A stretch of 64,000 bases of DNA, taken from assembly GCF_034479515.1 (NCBI RefSeq), contig NZ_CP140152.1:4526001-4590000 (forward strand). The letters are read 5' to 3'. The stretch comes from Duganella zoogloeoides (GTDB taxonomy: Bacteria > Pseudomonadota > Gammaproteobacteria > Burkholderiales > Burkholderiaceae_D). The notes beneath the pieces are model-generated. The model was given only the letters and a program-made list of their open reading frames with translations. It had not been told where the DNA came from and did no database searches. This document shows, piece by piece, positions 56,355-64,000 of the stretch. A program made the position numbers and the translations under genes. Position 1 is the stretch's first letter. Every line of letters starts with the position of its first letter.

Positions 56355-56573
56355 ATGCAGAAAGTCAGTTTTGAGTTGAATGGGGAATTTGTTGAGTTGA
56401 ATCAGTTGCTCAAGCTCGTGGGGCTGTGCGACAGCGGCGGCGCCGGCAAGATGATGGTGGCCAGCGGCGACGTCAAGGTGGACGGCAAGCAGGAGCTGCG
56501 CAAGACCGCCAAGATCCGCGCCGGCCAGCAGGTCACCGTGGGCGACATCCGTATCAGCGTCGATCCCGTATGA
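56355..56573 (+). CDS. S4-domain RNA-binding protein (YbcJ-like)
   Basis: 72 aa consisting of one S4 domain: MQKVSFELNGEFVELNQLLKLVGLCDSGGAGKMMVASGDVKVDGKQELRKTAKIRAGQQVTV. Binds structured RNA, probably rRNA-linked. Start at ATG 56355 with GAGGAA upstream. Confidence 0.93.
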   Translation: MQKVSFELNGEFVELNQLLKLVGLCDSGGAGKMMVASGDVKVDGKQELRKTAKIRAGQQVTVGDIRISVDPV

Positions 56574-56736
56574 TTTATCTTGCATTGTGGAAATAATGCG
56601 CTAAGCTGAAAACGCTGCGCGGTCCATGACACCGCGTAACGCGGCCAGCGCTCCCAGCTCGTATAGTGTGGGGTCGGCTGCGGTCTGTGGCGGGCGCCAA
56701 CGTTATATTGAAACGCTTATTGAACAGGGGGACGTC

Positions 56737-57030
56737 ATGGACGGTCCACAACCAGCCAAGCCCACCCAGGAACGCTTGCTTGGCGATCTGCGCGAAGTAA
56801 TTGAGAATGCCGAAGAATTGCTGAAGAACACCACGCAATACAACGGCACCTTGTACGAAACCGCCCGCACCAAGCTGGCGCAGGCGCTGCTGGCCGCCAC
56901 CGAGGAGCTGGCTCGTTTCGAGGATGCCCATATCGGCCGCATGATGGAACTGACCGCGCGCGCCAACCAGCTGCACCAGGATCTCACGGGCGAAGCCCGC
57001 CTGCTGCGCGCCTTCCACCGGGAAAACTAG
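56737..57030 (+). CDS. DUF883/ElaB-like helical protein
   Basis: 97 aa: LLGDLREVIENAEELLKNTTQYNGTLYETARTKLAQALLAATEELARFED resembles the ElaB/YqjD family bound to ribosomes in stationary phase. It has no C-terminal membrane helix, so it may be soluble. Start ATG 56737 with GGGG upstream. Opposite in strand to the fused buf enzyme gene. Confidence 0.65.
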   Translation: MDGPQPAKPTQERLLGDLREVIENAEELLKNTTQYNGTLYETARTKLAQALLAATEELARFEDAHIGRMMELTARANQLHQDLTGEARLLRAFHREN

Positions 57031-57091
57031 CGCGCCTGCTCACCCACGATGCAAGGCGCAGCGACGCAGACAGTACGTGCCTGCAACGCCG

Positions 57092-59196
<2,105 letters not shown>

Positions 59197-59307
59197 GGTC
59201 GGTTCTCCTCGAAGATAATGGTGTGCAGACGCAGCGTAGCAGCAATCACGCTGCCACGGCTAGCCCGCGCGCCCTGTCCGCATGGGAGGCCGACGCTGGC
59301 ACCGCTG

Positions 59308-59508
59308 TCAGGCGGTGGTATTGATGGTGTTGCCGAGGTTGGAAGGCAGGCGCGGCGCCGATGGCACCGGCGGAATCGCCTCGATCAGCGCATTGGCGCT
59401 GGACGCCTGGATATCCTGCGCCTTTTTCAAAACGGCAATTCCCACCGCCTGTTTGTTGCCGGTGTCGGAAATGCTGGTTGCAAGCTGGGCAATGTTGGAA
59501 ACGTCCAT
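59308..59508 (-). CDS. YjfB-family putative motility protein
   Basis: 66 aa: MDVSNIAQLATSISDTGNKQAVGIAVLKKAQDIQASSANALIEAIPPVP matches YjfB_motility, small proteins expressed with flagellar genes in other bacteria. AAGGAGG precedes the ATG. No flagellar genes adjoin; stand-alone. Confidence 0.85.
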   Translation of the reverse strand: MDVSNIAQLATSISDTGNKQAVGIAVLKKAQDIQASSANALIEAIPPVPSAPRLPSNLGNTINTTA

Positions 59509-59578
59509 GGTGTCCTCCTTTAAGGCGTATCCCTTATTTACGGAAGACCACGCCGGAACTTTAGGCCGGCGGCGAGAT

Positions 59579-60118
59579 TTAAACGCGCTTTTTTTCCACC
59601 AGCGCCAGCAGCCAGTCCAGCACGTCCTGCGGCGCGTTCAAGTCCAGCCAGACTGTACTGTCCGGCAATTCCTGCGGACGCGGCAAATCGGACGCCACCG
59701 CCACCACGTGCGCATCGTGCGGATAGAGCGGTTCGCGTCCCTGTTCGCGGCGGTACACTTCCAGCTTGTCGATCGGATATTTTTTAAAGCCTTCGAGCAA
59801 GGTCAGGTCGGCCGGTGACAGGCGCGCCAGTTGCTCCTCCAGCGTCGGCTCGGGGGCGCCGCGCAACTCGTGGACGATGGCGTAGCGGAACGGCGACGCC
59901 ACCATCACCTCGGCCGCGCCCGCCATGCGCAGGCGCGCACTGTCCTTGCGCGGTGGTTCCAGCTCCAGGTCGTGGTGGCTGTGCTTGATCACATTGACCT
60001 TGAGACCACGGTCCGCCAGTTGCGCGATCAGGAATTCCAGCAGCGTGGTCTTGCCGCTGCCCGACGTGCCGATCACGCCCAGCACCTGGCGCAGCTGTGC
60101 GGAACTTGCTTGATGCAT
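59579..60118 (-). CDS. mobB: Molybdopterin-guanine dinucleotide biosynthesis protein B
   Basis: 179 aa GTP-binding protein: P-loop [13 protein letters not shown] at 17-29, [12 protein letters not shown] near 45, [22 protein letters not shown] near 108-130. It helps attach GMP to molybdopterin. Stand-alone here; other Mo-cofactor genes are outside. Confidence 0.93.
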   Translation of the reverse strand: MHQASSAQLRQVLGVIGTSGSGKTTLLEFLIAQLADRGLKVNVIKHSHHDLELEPPRKDSARLRMAGAAEVMVASPFRYAIVHELRGAPEPTLEEQLARLSPADLTLLEGFKKYPIDKLEVYRREQGREPLYPHDAHVVAVASDLPRPQELPDSTVWLDLNAPQDVLDWLLALVEKKRV

Positions 60119-60197
60119 GAATTACTCTCCCCGCAACGTCATTGCTATTGCCGCACATTATACGCAGCAACATTCAACGCGGCAGGTACCGTAAGAC

Positions 60198-60401
60198 CTA
60201 TTGCTCTTCGTCCAGATGGCGGAAGCGGTCGTTGTGCGAGCGGCCATTCGCCAGCAGGATCAGCAGCAGGCACACCAGCGCCGTGATGTAGGTGCTCGGT
60301 TCGCTGTCGATGGCGGTGTACACCGTGTGGACCGCCGCATGGGCACGCGGCATGGTCATGGCGGCAGCGATCAGGAAAGGCAGCAGCGTCAGGTATTTCA
60401 T
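60198..60401 (-). CDS. Small exported protein with PEP-CTERM-like tail
   Basis: 67 aa, start MKYLTLLPFLIA (ATG 60401, AGGGGGT upstream). Signal peptide to about residue 21, then 15 residues, then EPSTY, a hydrophobic segment (ITALVCLLLILLA) and NGRSHNDRFRH. The order resembles a PEP-CTERM sorting signal, but with SEP instead of PEP. No other feature. Confidence 0.65.
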   Translation of the reverse strand: MKYLTLLPFLIAAAMTMPRAHAAVHTVYTAIDSEPSTYITALVCLLLILLANGRSHNDRFRHLDEEQ

Positions 60402-60534
60402 GGTCACCCCCTGCAATGTTTGCAATGGGGATCAAGTTATCACCGCACCGTGACGCTTTGATGACAATTTAGAATCTATTCCGGTAGGGAGGAGGCGCTG
60501 CTTGCGCGCCTCATTCCCTGCCGGGATAGATTCT

Positions 60535-61290
60535 TCAATACGGGACGCGGTACCTGTAGCCCTTGTAATTGAACACGGCTTCTTTCGGGTTCAGCTTTTC
60601 CAGCAACAGGCCCGGCGCCACTTCCTCGCCCTCGCGGCGCAGGATCTTGTCCACCAGCAGCAGCCGGTCGGCGGCATTCCTGGAGTATATGTAGCCGCCC
60701 ACCGTCACCGGAGGAATCGCGCGCTGTATCGGTTCCGGCAGTTCTCGCAGATTGAGCACCGGCTCCTCCCCCCTGGCGGCGGTTGCTGGCGCAGGCATGG
60801 CAGCCGGCGCCGGGGATGCCATCGATGCAGCCGCCGGCGTCGATGGCCGCGCCAGCGGGGTTGACTGTTGCGCCAGCGCGGTCGCCGATTTTTCCGGCGA
60901 CGTCGACGGTTGCGCGAGCGGCGTCGTCACCGTGGCGACCGGTGGCGGCAGCGCGGTAACTGGCTCCGGCAGCGCCGCTGGCAGTTGTGGCGCTGGCACC
61001 GGTTGCTGCGGCGTGGAGGCAACAGCGTCCACAGAACCAGCCGGCATAGCCGGTGCAGCCGGTGCGCTGGAGACAGCAGGCGCTACCAGCGAAGCCGGCC
61101 GTAGCATCAAGACCAGCAGCACCACGATGACAACCGCCATCGCCACCAGCGCCAGCATTACCGGCCTCTTGAGGCGGCCGGAGGCAGCGGTATGCGCGCC
61201 GGCCTGCAAGGTGGGCGCGTGGATGGTGGGAGAGCTGCCGAGTTGACGTTCGGCTTGCGCTTTTTTCAGCGCTTCCAGGATGTAAGACAT
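60535..61290 (-). CDS. gspB: General secretion pathway protein GspB
   Basis: 251 aa. MSYILEALKKAQAERQLG is the GspB N-terminus. One membrane helix (about 44-64), a Pro/Ala-rich periplasmic linker (about 70-175), and the C-terminal GspB domain (LRELPEPIQRAIPPVTVGGYIYSRN...VFNYKGYRYRVPY). With the ExeA-like ATPase it helps place the type II secretin in the cell wall. One base separates it from that gene. Confidence 0.9.
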   Translation of the reverse strand: MSYILEALKKAQAERQLGSSPTIHAPTLQAGAHTAASGRLKRPVMLALVAMAVVIVVLLVLMLRPASLVAPAVSSAPAAPAMPAGSVDAVASTPQQPVPAPQLPAALPEPVTALPPPVATVTTPLAQPSTSPEKSATALAQQSTPLARPSTPAAASMASPAPAAMPAPATAARGEEPVLNLRELPEPIQRAIPPVTVGGYIYSRNAADRLLLVDKILRREGEEVAPGLLLEKLNPKEAVFNYKGYRYRVPY

Positions 61291-61291
61291 A

Positions 61292-63046
61292 TTATTTCCC
61301 CGCTCCGGCCGCAGACTGCGCCAGCAGGCGCGGCTCTTGCACGCGGCCCAGTTGGTACAGCCGGATAAATGTTTTCGGACCGGCCACGCCGTCCGCCTTG
61401 AGCTGCTGCGCGGCCTGGAACTGGCGCAGGCGCTGGACCAGCGCAGTGTCGAGCGGCTGGTTTTCCCTGGGCGCGGCCAGTTCGTACAGTTGCGCCAGGC
61501 GCTGGGCCAGCCAATCGACGTCGGGGCCGCGATCGCCCGCCACCACCTGGTCGCGCCAGTTGACAGGCGCGCGCCAGTAGGTCGTGAACTCGCCGTCGAG
61601 CCGGGCGGCCAGCGCGGCCACGGTCACGCGCTCGGGCTGGCCGCCGGGCGCAGTGATGGTGGCGTTCTTCGCATCGAGCGAAGTCAGCAGCACGTAGCCG
61701 GGAATCACCGGGTTGTCGCGCAGGGTCAGCACGGCAGGCCGGTCAAGCTGGCGCAATTCATCGATGCCGCCGCGGGTTTGCAGGCAGCGCAGGTTCAGGC
61801 GCGCTGCGGCGCTGCACGGATCGCTGTCGGTCAGCGTGAGTCCCCACAGGCCGGCCAGTTGACGTAAGGCGGCAGCCTTGTCGGTCGCTACACCGGACTC
61901 GGCAGGAGAAGTCGCCGTCGCGGACCCAGCCGCAGACAAGGATGCCGACGCCGGCGCGCTCGTGGCGCCGCCACCGGTTGTCGCCGCCCGCGCGGCGCCC
62001 GCCCCGGTTTCCTGCCCATTATCGCTGGCCTTGCCGCGACCGGCTGCTGGCTTGCTCGGCGCCGCCACGGCCGCCACCTCGGCCGGCACGCTGGTTTTCT
62101 GCCGCTCGGCAAACTGCAATAACAACACGCTGAGCACGACACCACCGGCCACGCCGGCAGCCACCAGCGGCCAGCGCGCACCGGACGCGAACGCGCCACC
62201 CTGCCCGCCCGACCCGGCACTGTCGGCACCCGCGAACACTTCTGCCGCCGCGCGCCGCAAGATGATGCGCGACACTTGCGGCTGGTTTTCCACGTAGGCA
62301 CCGAGCAACGCGCGGTCGCACAGCAAGTTGATGCGGCGCGGCACGCCCTTGGTCAGGCTATGCACCAGGCCCATCAAGCGGCGCGGAAACGGCGCAATGG
62401 CCGCCGCGCCGGCCACTGCCAGGCGGTGCTCGATATAGGCAGAGGTCTCCGCCTCCGATAGCGAACCCAGGTGGTAACGCGCGATCACGCGTTGCGCCAG
62501 TTGCTCCAGCTCGGGCCGGGCCAGCATGGTGCGCAGCTCGGGCTGGCCGATCAGGATGATTTGCAGCAGCTTGCGTTCGCTGGTTTCCAGGTTGGTCAGC
62601 AGGCGCAGTTGCTCGAGCACCTCGGCTGACAGGTTTTGCGCCTCGTCGATGATCAGCACATTGTTCTTGGCCTGCGCGTGGCTGGCCAGCAAATAGGCGT
62701 TGATGGCATCGACATAGCCCTTGACGCTGACCGCACCAGCACCCTGCGGCGGCAAATCGATGCCGAACTCGTCGCAGATGGTCAGTAGCAGTTCCTCGAC
62801 CGTGAGCTTGGGGTTGAAGATATAGCCCAGCTTGCAATTCTCGGGAATCTGCTCCATGAAACAGCGGCAGACCGTGGTCTTGCCGGCGCCGATTTCCCCG
62901 GTAAGCAGCACGAAACCGCCGCCGCTACCGATGCCATACAGCAGATGCGCCAGCGCTTCGCGATGGCGTTCGCTCATGAACAGGTAGCGCGGGTCGGGCG
63001 CGATGGAGAACGGCGATTGTTTCAGGTTGAAGTATTGCGTGTACAT
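61292..63046 (-). CDS. gspA: ExeA/GspA-like AAA ATPase with peptidoglycan-binding domain
   Basis: 584 aa. Cytoplasmic AAA domain with Walker A GEIGAGKTT (about 51-59) and Walker B VLIIDEAQNLS (about 129), a membrane helix at about 288-311, and a periplasmic Ala/Gly-rich linker followed by a peptidoglycan-binding domain (VQRLRQFQAAQQLKADGVAGPKTFIRLYQL). Start is MYTQYFNLKQSPFSIAPDPRYLFMSERHREALAHLLYGI, typical of ExeA. Works with GspB in type II secretion. Confidence 0.93.
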   Translation of the reverse strand: MYTQYFNLKQSPFSIAPDPRYLFMSERHREALAHLLYGIGSGGGFVLLTGEIGAGKTTVCRCFMEQIPENCKLGYIFNPKLTVEELLLTICDEFGIDLPPQGAGAVSVKGYVDAINAYLLASHAQAKNNVLIIDEAQNLSAEVLEQLRLLTNLETSERKLLQIILIGQPELRTMLARPELEQLAQRVIARYHLGSLSEAETSAYIEHRLAVAGAAAIAPFPRRLMGLVHSLTKGVPRRINLLCDRALLGAYVENQPQVSRIILRRAAAEVFAGADSAGSGGQGGAFASGARWPLVAAGVAGGVVLSVLLLQFAERQKTSVPAEVAAVAAPSKPAAGRGKASDNGQETGAGAARAATTGGGATSAPASASLSAAGSATATSPAESGVATDKAAALRQLAGLWGLTLTDSDPCSAAARLNLRCLQTRGGIDELRQLDRPAVLTLRDNPVIPGYVLLTSLDAKNATITAPGGQPERVTVAALAARLDGEFTTYWRAPVNWRDQVVAGDRGPDVDWLAQRLAQLYELAAPRENQPLDTALVQRLRQFQAAQQLKADGVAGPKTFIRLYQLGRVQEPRLLAQSAAGAGK

Positions 63047-63101
63047 GAAAACCTTGAGAGTGCGCGTGCCGGTATTCTAGCCCCTAAGCTTTGTTTCATG
63101 G

Positions 63102-63219
63102 GGGCCGTCAAAAACCGTAGCGAGCGGCTCGATATCGCCTTGAGTAGCGCAAGCGTACGGATGTACGCTGAGCAGCGGAGAGGCGATAGCGCGCCGCGCA
63201 GTAGGTTTTTGGCGGCCCT
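63102..63219 (-). repeat. Dispersed hairpin repeat, copy B
   Basis: Palindromic unit whose outer arms GGGCCG-YCAAAAACC pair with each other, so up to 118 bases may form one hairpin. The core (63113-63205) matches copy A at 14826-14925. On the minus strand it starts about 20 bases after the stop of the preceding gene, in the same sense as copy A to its gene. Confidence 0.75.
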
Positions 63220-63225
63220 CACTGA

Positions 63226-63744
63226 TTAGCGCGAGCGCACTGGGGGAGGCTGCACCGGGGGTAACGGCTTGTATTTGGCGCAGTAGATCTTCGACTTGGT
63301 ATCGAAATAAACGATGCGGCTGGCCGGCTTGGCCTCGCGCACCGGGTAGGCGGACGTGTCGATGCGGATATGGTGCACGCCTACCTGGGTGATGATGGCT
63401 TGCTGCAGTTCCTCGGGCGTGGCCTCGGCCACCGCGCCCACGAAAATATAGGTGCTGGTATCGTCGCTGACCATCACTTCGGAAATCTCGCGGCCCCACA
63501 GGCTGGCGCCGTCGGTGCGGAACCAGAAGGCGCCGCCCTCGTGCTTGTAGGCCGGGCCGAAATGCTTGACCAGGTAATCGTAGTAATAAAAATTGGCGGT
63601 TTGGTCACGGCACAGCAAACCGTTGCCGATGATGGTGCCGAACGTGGTGGGAACGTTTTGGGCCAGCGCCGAACCGCCGGCCAGGCTCAGTGTTGCAACG
63701 AACGCCAGCGCGCCGCGCCGCAGCAGGAAGGATGGAACTATCAC
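63226..63744 (-). CDS. Exported hypothetical protein
   Basis: 172 aa from GTG 63744 (IVPSFLLRR), four bases after the stop of the small gene upstream. Signal peptide (about 1-28, ending SALAQ), two cysteines (LLCRDQ and YCAKY), and mixed alpha/beta sequence: TANFYYYDYLVKHFGPAYKHEGGAFWFRTDG. No family recognised. Followed by repeat copy B. Confidence 0.7.
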   Translation of the reverse strand: MIVPSFLLRRGALAFVATLSLAGGSALAQNVPTTFGTIIGNGLLCRDQTANFYYYDYLVKHFGPAYKHEGGAFWFRTDGASLWGREISEVMVSDDTSTYIFVGAVAEATPEELQQAIITQVGVHHIRIDTSAYPVREAKPASRIVYFDTKSKIYCAKYKPLPPVQPPPVRSR

Positions 63745-63748
63745 CGGC

Positions 63749-63934
63749 TCAAGTCTTCGACAGCCAGGCACGGTTGGCGCTGATGCGGGCCTTGGCCGTG
63801 GCCGGCAAGGCATCGTAGCAACCGGGATACTGCTTGAGCGCGGCTTCGCGGATTTCTTTTTGCAAGCCGTTAATCAGGAAAATATACAGCACCCCGCCGT
63901 CCTTGGTATTTTTGGTTCCCAGGTATTTGATCAT
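63749..63934 (-). CDS. Small hypothetical protein
   Basis: 61 aa, MIKYLGTKNTKDGGVLYIFLINGLQKEIREAALKQYPGCYDALPATAKARI, with CYDALP in the second half. No family recognised. GGAGGACC precedes the ATG at 63934, so translation is plausible. Coupled to the exported protein downstream. Confidence 0.65.
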   Translation of the reverse strand: MIKYLGTKNTKDGGVLYIFLINGLQKEIREAALKQYPGCYDALPATAKARISANRAWLSKT

Positions 63935-64000
63935 CTGTGGTCCTCCGTCCTTGGCCCATGGCTATGCGGTTTCATTATGACATTATCGGCGCCGCGCACG

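Overview
The window looks like chromosomal DNA of a GC-rich betaproteobacterium, most likely Oxalobacteraceae (Massilia / Duganella / Janthinobacterium group). This rests on the block gyrA-serC-pheA-hisC-tyrA-aroA-cmk-rpsA-ihfB-lapA-lapB-rfaE1 facing an ompA-ubiG-gph unit, on a PEP-CTERM protein, and on a betaproteobacterial-type tmRNA. The species cannot be fixed from the sequence alone.

Layout. 1-13642 (minus strand): the conserved block for LPS heptose (rfaE1), LPS control (lapA/lapB), IHF beta, ribosomal protein S1, CMP kinase, aromatic amino acid and serine synthesis, and gyrase A; a strong terminator separates gyrA from serC. 14094-16389 (plus): ompA-like gene, ubiG, gph. 16529-18788: two tandem paralogous genes of unknown function with a GIY-YIG-like motif. 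18791-25839: metY with a structured leader, a PEP-CTERM protein with Asn/Gly repeats, an ECF41 sigma factor with its carboxymuconolactone-decarboxylase partner (each behind a perfect ECF41 promoter), and a large TonB-dependent receptor.

26.3-36.8 kb is an accessory region built on the 3' end of ssrA (tmRNA, 36473-36833 minus). A 30-bp copy of the ssrA 3' end lies at 30635 and a decayed one at 26399, so one or two islands appear to have entered here. The outer part (26.4-30.6) holds small, less GC-rich genes (DUF4288-like, pentapeptide repeat, CPBP protease, AraC regulator, two unknowns). The inner part (30.6-36.5) holds a MITE, a LytS/LytTR two-component system with an S41 peptidase, a 5'-truncated integrase and a DUF5677-like gene.

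36.8-64 kb is backbone with many small units: TetR regulator; monooxygenase; NAD salvage (pncB, a nicotinamidase-like hydrolase, and a Tat-exported binding-protein-like gene between them); azoR divergent from a LysR regulator; cbpA-cbpM; MATE pump; S9 peptidase; CsbD; HDOD; FliT-like; an aminotransferase; a FimV-like protein; fumC; an S4-domain RNA-binding protein; a bufferin-type copper RiPP operon (bufA plus a fused bufB-bufC); YjfB-like; mobB; gspB with an ExeA-like ATPase.

The most interesting items are the fused MNIO-DUF2063 bufferin enzyme, the ECF41 sigma/promoter pair, the ssrA-based composite island, the tandem GIY-YIG-like paralogues, and a ~100-bp hairpin repeat placed just after the stop codon of two unrelated genes more than 48 kb apart.
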